64,000 nucleotides of DNA. Origin: Metallyticus violacea (Eukaryota; Arthropoda; Insecta; Mantodea; Metallyticidae). This document shows, in pieces, positions 45,617-57,119 of the stretch. Positions within the stretch are counted from its first letter, which is position 1. Every line of letters starts with the position of its first letter. Where the stretch lies: positions 305,880,512-305,944,511 of the forward strand of contig CM060846.1 in assembly GCA_030762175.1 (NCBI GenBank), given 5' to 3'. A program made the position numbers and the translations under genes. The notes under the pieces are model-generated. The model was given only the letters and a program-made list of their open reading frames with translations, did no database searches and was not told the origin of the DNA.

Positions 45617-46435
45617 CGTTGCTGGATGTGCTCCAAGGCAGTTATGCAGACGGATAAGTTGATGTGCATGCTCACGAGTTTCCCGCCCACAGGTGTAGCA
45701 TATGGAAATGGCGCTCTTGCATGATATGAGGGTGTGTCCTAAACGATAACGCCGCAATGGGCTAGAAATGTAGGACCTAGCATCTATTACTTTGTATCCA
45801 CCCTATTAAAGGCGAGGAAAAGGGTACGGGCCGGCAATACTTCTTTTTACTCCTGAACACGACATATTGCGGTTACATCTTGTTCTGGCAAATAACCTCA
45901 AACTTCCGTGTCTGACATGCTGTCGAGCACATTGGTGTTTGTTAACTATTCCTCGTGACGAATTCAAGATATGTTCAACATACAAGTTGTGGCCTTCAAC
46001 AACTGAAACGTCTGGGACTAGACAGAGCGTCTCCAAGAGAAGCGATTCATTGCACGGTCATATGTAGGATTTCACTTGACCAGATATGTTATCCAAATCC
46101 TTTTGAATTATAAAAGACTGACCAACTGTGCGTGTAACAACCAAGTAACAAGGGAAAGGCACCTCAAGGCGGTCAAATAAGGTTTCACTCTTGTTCGTAT
46201 CTCGGCGACCTGACTTGCTTACTCTTGCTCACTCTTGGCCACAAATAATAGTGTCTATGTTAATCAAGAAACGAAGTTTTCGTGTTCATACGTTCAAGTG
46301 GTTATTTGCAGTTACGAAACAAAGAAATGTGTCTTATTACATCACATGTTCATATCAGGGTGATTGCTTTGAATCACAGACTCATGTTTACCTGTACATT
46401 ACAAGAAGGCAAAGTGAAAAAGGTATCGTTATTTA

Positions 46436-48665
46436 CTGAAAAATACGTGCGCAGTGGTGGGCTGTAATACCAGCAGTGACGATAAGGAAATGAAACTGTT
46501 TCGTTTCCCGAAAAACGCAGAGTGGTTTTCAGCATGTTTATCTTATGGCTATTGTACTTGATTCTTGAAGATAAAAATGCACATTGCACTGAAAAACTGT
46601 ATTGACCCAATATCAAATAACATATATTTAAAATTATATGTTTAAATGTGCTGTGCACGTGTCTTGTACAAAAGTGTATTAAATGAGTAAGAGCATTTTT
46701 TTTTACATAATTGTTCCACAAAGTATATCGTAAATTTATAAGTTTATAACTGGATAGCATTTTTCTTCTAATTCCCCTTCCTCCCTAAAAAATTATAGTA
46801 ATAATAACAGTGAACCCAAAATGGTGTAAAATAAAATGTGCTTTCTTAATTCATACAAAAGTATCATTAGAGTGACATTTTATTAAATTGGAAGTATTAT
46901 CAAGAATGACAACAGCATTATTACTGATAAGCACTATTTAGAGAACAATTTAAATTAGACATTTCAAAACTGTTTATTAAAATATTAACATTTTACATGT
47001 TAGGGGATTTAAGAAAACAAGAATGTTATTTTACTATTGTGTTATAAGTGTTACATGCATTTAATAACCCATATTTCATTTCAGATATAAGCTTTGAGCC
47101 AATTTTTCTGGAAACAAACAGTTGCAGGAGAGAAAAACTGCCTATATGTGTGCTGAACATTTTGACGAAAAACAGTTTGGATAAACTGTTGTTTCACATT
47201 TTTAAATCATTCGCTGTGCCTTCGAGAAATCCAGGGTTGTGGGCCAAGATCAGCTAATATTACATTTTCAGTTGTAGAAGACTGCATAAGAGGTACTAAA
47301 CATACATGTGTTGTGCCTTCTTTTTCTACTGCCTTAACTCCTGTAGTTCCATCAAATTCTGATTCTAGACCTTCCTGTGCTACCTGTGTGTCTCAATCCT
47401 CTAGTTCCTGCAACTCTTCTGAGCTTGTTTCAGATATTTTGGCTACACCATTTGAATGTTCTTTTTCACTAGAAGAAAATGTGTTTTATCGTGTATTTGC
47501 AGACAATACACCACATTTAATTAAAAAGGGAGTTTAGTTTTGAGCAAAATTAATATATTTGGAATAAAGGAGATGGCTATAAGAAAAAAAAAATTGTTCA
47601 TAAAATTTGAAAATCAAAGGAAATATATACAGAAACTTAAGAAGTAGTATAATGACCAGACATTGACTTTGAAAGAACACATTAATCAGATAAGAGACAG
47701 TGAATTAAGAAGAATAGTACAGTTTCTTTTCAAGTCCATGTCTGGGACCCATGTTTTTGACTGAGAAGTGAGAAATAACAACAGGGTACCAGAAGGTCAA
47801 ATATGGACAAGCTCAGAATAAACTGCAAGCCCTAGCCCTGCACAAGCATTCCCCTGTGGGTTATGAACTCCTTAGATCCTATTTTTCCCTTTACCAGCAA
47901 GTGCACTCTGCTTTCCATCTTTAACCGTATTCCTTTCTTTCCTGGTATAAATACCATATGTTCATTACCCTTTCTCAGATTGTTTCTAATCTAGAGAAGT
48001 TGGATCATACTTGTTCCCTTATGTCAATGATATGACCCTCAGGGAATATGTACAGTTCAACTCCAAATTAGACAGGATTCTAGGCTATGAAGACGAGGGC
48101 TCTTTGGGTGTTTCCAATTTAGTGGCAAACCATGCCCTTGTATTCATGGCTAAGGGCCTGCATAAGAAATGAAAACAGTTGCTGGCCTTCTACTTCAGCA
48201 AAGGTCTAGTAAGAGCTGAAGCTCTGGTTCAGATACTAAAAGAAGTGCTCAAAGCTTGCAATGATGATGGGCTGCATGTTGTGACCACTGTCTGTGACAT
48301 TGGTATCAACAATGTAAAGGCAGTGAAAGCTTTAGGCAGTACTTTTGAGAATCCAATCTTTTCATACGAGGACAAAGAGATAGTGACAATATTTAATTCA
48401 CCCATTTCTTAAAATGCATGTGAAATAGGCTCACAAGTTCTGATGTGCAACTATATGAAAAGATTGGAGATGAGCCAATGGTACAGTTGAGAGCACCTTG
48501 AATATTTTGATGAGCCAAGTCCAAGTCTCTTTAGGCTGCTACCTAATATCACCCAGCAACATGTGGAGCCTAAAGGGGCTTCCAAAATGAAAGTCAAACT
48601 GGCAGCACAAGTGTTCAGCTATAAAATGGCAGCTGCCATTTACACCCTATTAGCAAATGGTAAGT
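46436..48665 (+). pseudogene. P-element (THAP-type) transposase pseudogene
   Basis: The plus-strand frame at 46448 reads CAVVGCNTSSDDKEMKLFRF, then PKNAEWFSAC, the first half of a THAP C2CH zinc finger. The second half, ERKTAYMCAEHFDEKQFG, lies at about 47125-47180 after about 550 bp that may be an intron. Then LALHKHSPVGYELLRSYF (about 47835), NHALVFMAKGLHKK*KQLLA (about 48130), the open piece 48179-48412 (FSKGLVRAEALVQILKEVLK; VTTVCDIGINNVKAVKALGS) and HVEPKGASKMKVKLAAQVFS (about 48560). These follow THAP9/P-element order. A CTG stands where ATG is expected (46436). Stops mark it as dead. Confidence 0.75.
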
Positions 48666-48712
48666 CAGTGTGCTTAATTTACAATTTCATATTCATTGCA
48701 AAATTGAAATGT

Positions 48713-49100
48713 ATGCAAATAAGCAATTAATTAATGAGGCTTAAGTGCACTTAATTAATTCTCTTTAATGCATTCTTAAAACTTATTACTGTAGCCCTTT
48801 ATATTATGGTATAGTGTTATATTGTACATTTTGCAAGTAATTTAGCCAATAAGCAATTAATTAATGAGGCTAAAGCGCAGTTAATTAATTCTCTTTAATG
48901 CATTCTTGAAACTTATTTCTGTAGCTCTTTATATTATGGTATAGTGTTATATTGTACATTTTGCAAGTAATTTAGCCAATAAGCAATTAATTAATGAGGC
49001 TCAAGTACAGTTAATTAATTCTCTTTAATGCATTCTTGAAACTTATTTCTGTAGTCATTTATATTATGATATAGTGTTATACTGAATACATTGCTAGTCA
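48713..49100 (+). repeat. tandem triplication, 130-bp unit
   Basis: Three copies, with AAGCAATTAATTAATGAGGC at 48721, 48851 and 48981, each followed by TTAATTAATTCTCTTTAATG, CATTCTTGAAACTTATTTCT and TTTATATTATGGTATAGTGT. The second and third copies are nearly identical; the third decays at its end. It directly follows the P-element-like pseudogene and may come from its 3' end. Confidence 0.85.
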
Positions 49101-49334
49101 TTTAGCATATTATTTGTTGGAAACCATTGTTGTTCTAATGGAAATGAACCATATATTAAGATCATTGTGCGAATGAGTCAAAGTAATCCAATTAATAATT
49201 TTAGTTAGAAACGAACCACCTAATAATCTGCATTACCTTAGAAACAAATGAGGTATGTGGCAAACTACCAGAATGTAAATAGATATAATGTGTGGCAACA
49301 TTCTCATTAAATACTGAATATCACATTGTCAAAG

Positions 49335-49622
49335 AGTTGGTCTTGGTGGTATAGTGGTTACCATACTTGCTTCCTAAATCCAAGATTGCAGGTTTGATCC
49401 AGCCAGGACCGATGGACTTTTCAGGTGTAAAAATCCTAAGTATGTCTTCCTTCAGAAGGGAAGTAAAGCCGTGGGTCCCGTGTTGTACATTTACGGCACA
49501 AAAATGAACCTCAAGCCTGAAAAAAGATGCCTCTGAGCAAAATTTTGTGGCCATTTCACACCCTGATTTGAATGGGATGCTGGTGACCTCAGATGTTAAA
49601 GAGCGTCCATTAATAAATCAAA
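49335..49622 (+). repeat. SINE family A, copy 9
   Basis: Full-length copy from GGTCTTGGTGGTATAGTGGT to GAGCGTCCATTAATAAATCA. The B box is slightly decayed (GCAGGTTTGATCCAGCC). No clear target-site duplication. Confidence 0.88.
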
Positions 49623-49699
49623 TCATTAAATGGGCTTGCTTTTGTGAATCTTCTTGAAAAAAATCATACCATCTATCACTAATTGTTTTCTTTACACAC

Positions 49700-49880
49700 T
49701 AATAAATGAATATTATAACATTTCCTTCATTATTTGTTCTATCTAAATGCAATATGCTGCACATGCATGCACTAAAGATGGCTAAGGGGCACAAATTTAA
49801 GAAACCTGGGATTTGGTAGCCTCTCGTTCACACTACTGTAGAAATCTGATATCATCTATGCCCCAGAGAATGAGGATAAT
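49700..49880 (+). repeat. unclassified interspersed repeat, copy 2
   Basis: Partner of 10935-11130 (TTTGTTCTATCTAAATGCAA, AAAGATGGCTAAGGGG, AAGAAACCTGGGATTTGGTA, CTACTGTAGAAATCTGATAT). Same orientation, moderately diverged. Class unknown. Confidence 0.6.
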
Positions 49881-52540
49881 TATACATGCTGAGAGTTCAT
49901 CAGCTGCAGTAGCTCATGAAACACATTTTGAACAGTTCTATACTAAGTGGAATTTAACAGTACATAAATCGACACTAGCCTAATCTAGATATATATATAA
50001 TAGCTCCATTTTAGTGGTTTCAATATGATGTTGGTTTTTAAATTTAATTAAATCTTGGTTAATACATTTAGGTCCGGTACAAAGTAGAACTCCATAAGAA
50101 TGCAGAAAAGCACTACACTTACATTAATTTTTAAGTGTATTTTGAGGTTTGAAATGGTCTTGATAATTTAAAATTCTGAAAAAAATTTATTACTAAATGT
50201 GTAGCACATGCAATAAATGTAGAAATGAAATTTGCAATCAGTCCATATCATTTTACATAATGACAAATATTTTAAAAACAAATTTTGCTCTAATAAGGTA
50301 AAAACAGTTGCAATTTACATTATCAATTTAATGAACATGCAAAACATAATTTATATGATGCTTTTTTACTATCTAGGATACTGAGCAAAGTAGATGAAAA
50401 TTACATATATCTAAATCATTCTCAAAAATTGAGGAGAGATGACCAAGAACAGGACAATCTCATGATTATGCTGCTCCTCATTCAAATAAATTAGTAATTT
50501 CATCATACCTGCAATTTCAAATTATTATCATGCAATTTCTTCCAATAATAAAATGCAAAGAGTCCCCTACAAAGACACTGATTTTCCAGCCTAGAAGAAG
50601 CTGTTGCTGCTGATGAATGCTATGCCAAAGATTGAGTGGCATACTACTTCCAGAGGCAGAGCTGCTAGTGTATGTAAAAATCCAATAGTGTAGCAACTTA
50701 TTATTATTCAAAGTTACATATCTCAAAAATTTTGTAGTAACTACCATACATATTAGATTCATTCACTTTAGTAATATTAAACAGTGAATTTGTTGTTCCA
50801 ACTTCCACAGCTTGTCAAAATTTCAACAATAATTATTAAATTATATATGTTATGCTTTAATGTAATGCTAAATCATGAATGAACAACACAATAACCATAG
50901 CTCTTAAAGGAGCTGACAACAGTAGCTGTAAGCCAAATACAGTATTACTGCTATAAACCACCTTATTTATATGTATTTATAAATAATTTTTGATTTTGGT
51001 ATTTCTTTAATTGAAGATAATTACAAATAATATACAAATAATATTCGGTATTACCATATTGAAAAATTGTTATTTTTCAACACGTTAGAGGTAATATTTA
51101 TCTTAGCATACAGATGTAAACTTCCACTTTAACAAGTTCTTTTGCATGACTTTACTTTTTGCATTAATGTAGAGCTCAATATATAATATTAACTGAAATC
51201 CATATTAATTTTTTTTTTCTCAGTAATACAATGAAGTGAGTTATTTATCAGATCTTTTGCAATACATTCATTTCCAATTGGTGTAGCAAAATATATTGAA
51301 TTAAATGGAATGAAAGGTGCAAATAAGGCCATTAAGCAAACTGCCATTTGACTTTTTGAGAAACTGGCCAAGGCATGACTAGAACATATATCCTCTGCAT
51401 TTGCAGTTTATTTTGGAGCTGCTGAAGATTTATCCTTAGAAATTTCCATATATATCAGATAGATTTCTACTTCTGTTTACCAGTCTGGTACAGCATAAAC
51501 ATTTTGCAACAATTATGATTCGGCAGTCTGAACATTTAATTTACCAGTAAACGTGCATTTTACTTGTAAAACAGAACTAAGCTGTTTTATGGTAATCTAT
51601 TGAGAAAACTTTCTTAGCTAAACATATAGGGATAGAGATCCAAGTAACATGTAATTTTCAGGTGCTTTACTTTGTGAGTAAGCTTAAAGATTCTATCCTA
51701 TTGGCAGCATAGTTACAGCCGAAAATAAGGCTACCTTTATTAAATTAATAACTTTAGGGTTCAGAGTTATATTTATAAAGGTATTAATTGGATAAGAGTG
51801 TTTATTATGTATATGTATAATTTAATAATTTAGAGATAGGTTTAACAGGAATTGATATCATTTGTAACTTGTACTTATATGTATGTCATGTGGCAGGTAA
51901 TTGTAATTTATAAAAGGTATTGTATACTTTGGCTAGAGTCATATTTAGGTAAAAGTGTGAGAAAGAGAAAGAGATATCCCCTGTACCCTACTGACCGCAC
52001 GTCCGCTGAACCCTTCCTTAATTTGAAATACAAAAGGGTAAAAGATTCCTTTGTCAGGTAATGAAACTTCTGCCCATGTGAATACTCAGACAGAAGTTCG
52101 CAGTAAGAGAAACCCATGTCCGTAACGGGACAGTATTTGAACAAAATAAGATATAGCAATAATTTAAAAGGAATTGAAAATGTTAGAACAGAGACGGAAA
52201 TGTTTTATTACAGGCAAGCCGGGGGTACAAAGTTTTATGCCTTCTATACAAGCACAAGTTTGCTAAAGTAAATGCATGCATTATCTCTGAGAACATTTTG
52301 GCAACTAAGGGAGGCAAAAGATGTTATAGAAATCAACATGTGCCGAAATTTATGACAGGCTGTTCTTGGAAAATTCAGGCTTGTTGGAAGATATTGTAGA
52401 TCAGAAAGGGCAAAATAATTTTGGCCAATGGGCATCGAACAAAAAATTAATGAATGAGGACAACTTAGCGATACAATAAATATTGTAAAATAGCCAATGG
52501 TGAAGATATAACCCGGGAATAGGATAATAAATGAGGGAAT
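49881..52540. other. intron DNA, no gene recognised
   Basis: AT-rich throughout, with no supported frame or repeat. A less AT-rich stretch at about 51960-52160 carries no recognisable domain on either strand. Confidence 0.45.
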
Positions 52541-53120
52541 TTAATTTAGTGAGAGGCGTGGCATTGTTGTAGAAAACTGGAGTACAGGATCAGAAGTTGG
52601 TCATTCTACGATATTTTAAGTCATTCCAGGTTATTCTTGATTATTCTGGACTGTTTTAATCATGAGTTTTGGGCAGTTAGAAGTTATATGTTAACAGTGA
52701 GAGATTTTCAGCAGTGAGTGGTGCATGATAGTTCGTAGGAAGTCCTGAGAAGAATAGTTAGTTAGCAGTGAATAGTGAAGTCAGCGACGAGCAGTCAGGA
52801 AGTAACCCCCACTATTTTTTATACTTGAATAAAATATTTGGAACAAGTCAACTTGGTGTATTTTTTGGGAACACAATTCTTGTGTCCATGGATCTAAACT
52901 GATCCACAAAACACTCCAGTAGACCCTGAGACCGAACTCAACAGAATTGGAGCAGACATTATCAGTGAGCAGCCGGGGAAACATTGAGACCATGACCAGA
53001 AGTCAACAGCATAACCGCATCCACCATACACACCCAACTGAAACCCACTCCATAATAAACCCCGCTCTCACCTGACACTAACAGCGTGGGGCATTTTTTT
53101 TATAACAACATAAGCCCATG
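52541..53120 (+). other. possible solo LTR or other repeat, unclassified
   Basis: More balanced base composition than its neighbours, with a polyadenylation-type GAATAAAATATTTGG (about 52829) followed by about 270 bp rich in short C-rich and purine-rich runs. This is the layout of the R-U5 part of an LTR, but no inverted TG...CA ends, duplicate LTR, primer-binding site or coding sequence was found. The assignment is a guess. Confidence 0.2.
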
Positions 53121-54233
53121 CCATTCCCCCTATTATTTTGGCCCCACAGTTATTAACACATAATTGAACAAGGCTTACATTTGATATACTAATGAGAATC
53201 TGAACAGAAATTGGATTTTCAGAATCATGTTACACAGCTCACAATATGATTTACATAATTTATGCTTTACTTATGCCATTATTTATGTTACTGTTGTTAC
53301 AGAGTATTTTTGCAATTTGCTTTATATATTGCTTATTTGTAATATATAACATTCTGAATTTATATGAAGTATGGTTTTATTTTTACTGCATTTATCCCAT
53401 ACCAAGCTATATGGTCAAGATGATGAATAGAATGATTGAAAATAAAGTAGGCTCATTCTTACCTTCATGCAACTTGACCAGGCAGAGTTCAAGTCAGTGA
53501 TGTTTTGCAGTGCTTTAAGACCAATTCCCTAACCATATGAGCCATGGTGCATTGTTTGGTCAAAAATTACATTTGTGTTCTTTATAATCTTACAAGTAGA
53601 CCCAGTACTTTCAGCATTATAACAACAGTGTTCAGATAAGTTAAAAACTTAATTTTCCTCACATTCATGTCAACGTATTGCATTGCTTTTGTATGTGTCA
53701 TATATGAATTTATAATTCCTGAATTTGTATGTGAGCATTAGATATCATTTATTACATAGTTGCGTTTAATGTGCCTTTCTTTTAAAAATATAGACAATGT
53801 TAGGTCTTAACAATGTAAATGCTGTCTGGAGGACCAAATGTTATTTTTGTACACTATAACCTTCAATATTGGTATATATTGGTACCTCTGTGTGCTTTAA
53901 ATAAAATTACATGTACTGTTATTTGTTGTACATAGTAGTACACCATCATTGAGAGTTTAATTTACTTACATTTTTAGGTTATGTACACGCTATATACAAA
54001 AAATTACATATCATTTAACTTCGCATATCCTTCCTAATTTCCTATCTGCTTAGAATTGGGCTAATAAGATGAGTTACCGCCAGATTTTAAAAATGAACTT
54101 TCTGGTGCAACATCTTATGGAGAGGTAGCATAAGAAATTACGTCTGTGGGTACTTGATAGGAATATCTCACTATTTATATAATTTGTTTCACTTGTAGTG
54201 TGCTTTATTTTATGGATAAAACTAAGTCATTAT
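53121..54233. other. intron DNA, no gene recognised
   Basis: Very AT-rich. The 84-codon frame at 53246-53500 is hydrophobic only because of its T-rich codons; no family resemblance. Confidence 0.45.
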
Positions 54234-54424
54234 TAAGCTTTCACCCAACTTAGACAACCAGCTACAGAACTGCTGACAGCCTGAAGAGTCAAAAACAAGA
54301 TGAAGAAATCCAATCTGTATCAGCAGCTCAGAACATGCTAGCCAGATTTTTGCTTCTTGTATTTGACTCTTCAGGCTGTCGGTGGTTCTATAACTGGTTA
54401 TCTGGAGTTTAGTAAAAGCTTAAC
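54234..54424. repeat. foldback repeat with about 75-bp imperfect arms
   Basis: The left arm contains ACAGCCTGAAGAGTCAAAAA (about 54275) and the right arm TTTGACTCTTCAGGCTGTCG (about 54361); outer parts TAAGCTTTCACCC and AGTAAAAGCTTA also pair. The spacer is about 40 bp. Its relation to the Penelope-related foldbacks is unclear: the CACAGTGAA tail motif is not seen. Confidence 0.6.
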
Positions 54425-54874
54425 AGACTTATTTTCTCCAAGAAAGAAAGGAAACTGCAAGTAAAACAGGAGGAATGATTAAACAAACATAGTAAGGCCT
54501 GCATTGCTGACCTCCAGTGGTTGCATTTATGATTTGCCGATGATCATTAGTTCATGAAATGCCACAAGAAAGGTGCCAAAATTGGTGTTTGATGCGGTTA
54601 TTGGTTATTAACATTGATTTTCCTATCTGTGGGTAATCTGAGTGTAGATATTATGGCGAGTTTTCTAACGCCAGTCAGCTACTGTATAACGAGCTGTGAC
54701 ATCAGCTGCATGCACCTGCCAGTCATCTGGCCAGTTGCAGTGAATAACACCTCAGTGCCATCGTCTATAAAATAATTTGTTCTTTACAGTAGGGTTTCTG
54801 AGACAGTACATTATAACTCCCTTTTACCTGGCTTAGAAAGATATAGTGAGAGTTTTCCCCATTACAAATAAATA

Positions 54875-56700
54875 ATGGAAGCGAGAGATGTGTTTTTACC
54901 TAGTCACTCGTTAAGTAGATTGCCAGAAAGGAAAGGAGAGAGATAGAAAAAAATAAGTAAGGAAGCAATGGAAAGTCAGCCTGTCAATATAGAAGAAGTA
55001 AAAGAAGTTACTGTCATGGAGACCAAAAAAACATTTGGTGAGGTATTAACAGAGCTGAATACACCTATGGGAAAACAGAAAATCACCATAGATAAAAAGA
55101 GAGAAGATACCTTCCACTAGCATAACTTCAAAAAATTCAGGAACACATTAAGATCAAAGGAGAGAAATCAAAGGCTGAGACAAAAGTGGCCAAAAATTTT
55201 TGGAGAAAATGAACACAGAAGCAATAAGATCATTCGCTCAAGTCATCACATTACCGGCACCGACAGAGAATATTATAAAATTTAAAAAAACTACAGAATT
55301 AAAGAAGTACACCATGATTATTTCATCCAGCAAGATTTCTAATGCCAGAGTACTGCAAAAAATAGTAACACAAAATCTTAAACCGGCACAGAAAAAATTA
55401 AAATCATTAGCCTTATAAGAACAGTACAGAAAATCTAATAATTTTTTTTTTGAATGGTGTTTAATGTCCATTTTTACTACTGAGGCACCAGAGGCAGTGA
55501 ACACTGATGATACATCAAATGAAATTATATACTTGGAAAGGATTTTTTTTAAAGAAGGAAACATTCCAGGCCTATGTTTAGGGTACCTCCTCGGCATTTG
55601 CAATTTATGACGAGGAAAACCTGGAAAAAACCTTAGTCAGGGAGGATGGTCCTGGTTGGATTTGAACCCCAGACATTCCTCTCACGAGTCCGAGGCTTAA
55701 CGAACTCGGCCACAGGTGGCAGTATCTAATAATGGAAACCAAAACAGAAGAAGACCTAAGTAAAGTGATAAACAGTGCAAATCTTAAAGAGAATGATCTC
55801 AAAATAGAACCATCAAAGAAGAGAAACCCTCTTACAATCATGTACAATATATTAACAGGTATCGAGGAAGAAGAATTTATATTTATTTATTTATAAGCAA
55901 AACTTTGAAAAAGAAATTTCCTAAGAAAAATTTTATAAAGAATTTAAGCTTAGGTTTAAAACCGGACCTAGGGACAGAGCAACTGCTCACCATGGATCCA
56001 CCAATTTGCGAAAACTGATCATTCCAGCGGCAGGTTGTTTATCGGCTTCCAGTCCATAAGCACAAAAAACTTTTATTTCAGTAGCTAAATGCCTAAAATG
56101 TTACGAGTTTGGGCACATGGCTAAATTTTGCAAAAAATAAAAACAACTGTGATCATTTTGTTGAAGAGGAACACGCATGGAAAATTTGCTCAAAAAAAGG
56201 CAAACAACCCACTAGCATTAGGAGAAACAAAAAATGTGGAGGAAAAAATTATTGTCCCACCTATGAACTAATATGGGAAAGAGTTATCACCAGGATAGAT
56301 TATGGATAAACACATAAAATTAAATAATTTGAAACTTAAAAGAAGAAACACTCCCAATAGGATCAAATGAAACTTAAAAAGAGTCATAGCACATAAATTA
56401 AAACTAAAAATCATGACGCATACAGCCGAGATCAAAACACAAACAGAAAAGGAACCCACAGGAGAATTTTTGATAATGAAAAGATAAATAACCAGGATAG
56501 AATGTTAGATAATATACCAACCCTACTGCCAAAATTATGTATTCACAAAATTAATAAGAAAACTGGGCATAAAGACAAATATTGACGTAGATTATAATGC
56601 CTTATTACACGAAGAGTTAAGTACAGAGGAGGAAGAGAAATATGAGAAGAAAAAGAATCAGAAGAAGATGAAAACAAAGTGATCCATGAAAGAAGACGTG
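54875..56700 (+). pseudogene. R1-like LINE, ORF1 (gag-like) pseudogene
   Basis: The frame opens with ATG at 54875 (MEARDVFLPSHSLSRLPERK), then a lysine- and glutamate-rich stretch, KKYTMIISSSKISNARVLQK (open piece 55200-55418), a SINE insertion (55443-55723), and TIMYNILTGIEEEEF (about 55828). It ends with a zinc-knuckle region: ALKCYEFGHMAKFCKK (about 56085-56140), then EEHAWKICSKKGKQ. This is the CCHC array typical of R1/jockey ORF1, where it binds element RNA. Several stops break it. Confidence 0.65.
55443..55723 (-). repeat. SINE family B, copy 3, in R1-like ORF1
   Basis: Minus-strand copy with a T-run at its left (the A-tail in reverse) and the tRNA-like head at the right (plus sense GATTTGAACCCCAGACATTC and GAACTCGGCCACAGG). 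It lies between two copies of ATCTAATAAT (55433-55442 and 55724-55733), a perfect 10-bp target-site duplication. Confidence 0.92.
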
Positions 56701-57119
56701 TAGTAGTTTTTTAAAACTGCTATGATCAAATAAAAACAAAAACTTCAAGGCTAATAGAAAATCAAAGACAACACCATAAAGAGCAATGAGTACAATAGCA
56801 ATTGTGAAGAGCTCAAATAGAGAGAAACCAATAATACAGAAGAAGAGAAAGGGGAAGAGGTTAGCAACAGTAAAAATGTAATAAAATTTAATTCAAAGCC
56901 AAACGTGAACAAAGAATGACTCAACTCAAACTACTGCTTACTGACAAGAGGATTCCAGATATAAACCAGATAAATTCAGACTTTGACATCAAGTTGCAGT
57001 TAAGTAGATTGGAAGAGCAAATAACTTTAACAGCTGCCTTGTGGCACGTCATGAGCAAGTTGCATGAAAATGGAGAAAATACATAGAAATAATATACTAA
57101 TCTAATTTTTTATATTTTG

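Larger units (their letters stand above)
41520..46170 (-). mobile_element. jockey/I-type LINE, copy B, near full length but degenerate
   Basis: Same family as 25265-28910. Minus-strand order: ORF1 from about 46150 with SSRGIVN, then a zinc knuckle CYTCGRETREHAHQL and CLGAHPAT (about 45620-45700), and PVVFNVQPINFKKTYKR (about 45030-45080). Then endonuclease ENVNAHYPPWGTSREWARGS (about 44270-44330), RT pieces (43074-43322), and RNase H PWIPGHVGISINEFADITAK (about 42110-42185) with FTVCHILIQCS. The 3' UTR GGGTCCACAACTACAAAGGT resembles copy A and ends in (GAT)n at about 41605-41640. It is more decayed than copy A. A family A SINE (45309-45616) interrupts ORF1. Confidence 0.75.

Noticed and set aside
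45199..45690. A 163-residue minus-strand protein
   Set aside because: The frame crosses a complete SINE and its target duplications; it is antisense to the SINE.
48713..49100. CRISPR array
   Set aside because: The units are 130-bp tandem copies without short repeats and unique spacers, in animal DNA.
53246..53500. Small membrane protein
   Set aside because: Composition-driven frame in T-rich DNA with no splice sites or family signal.
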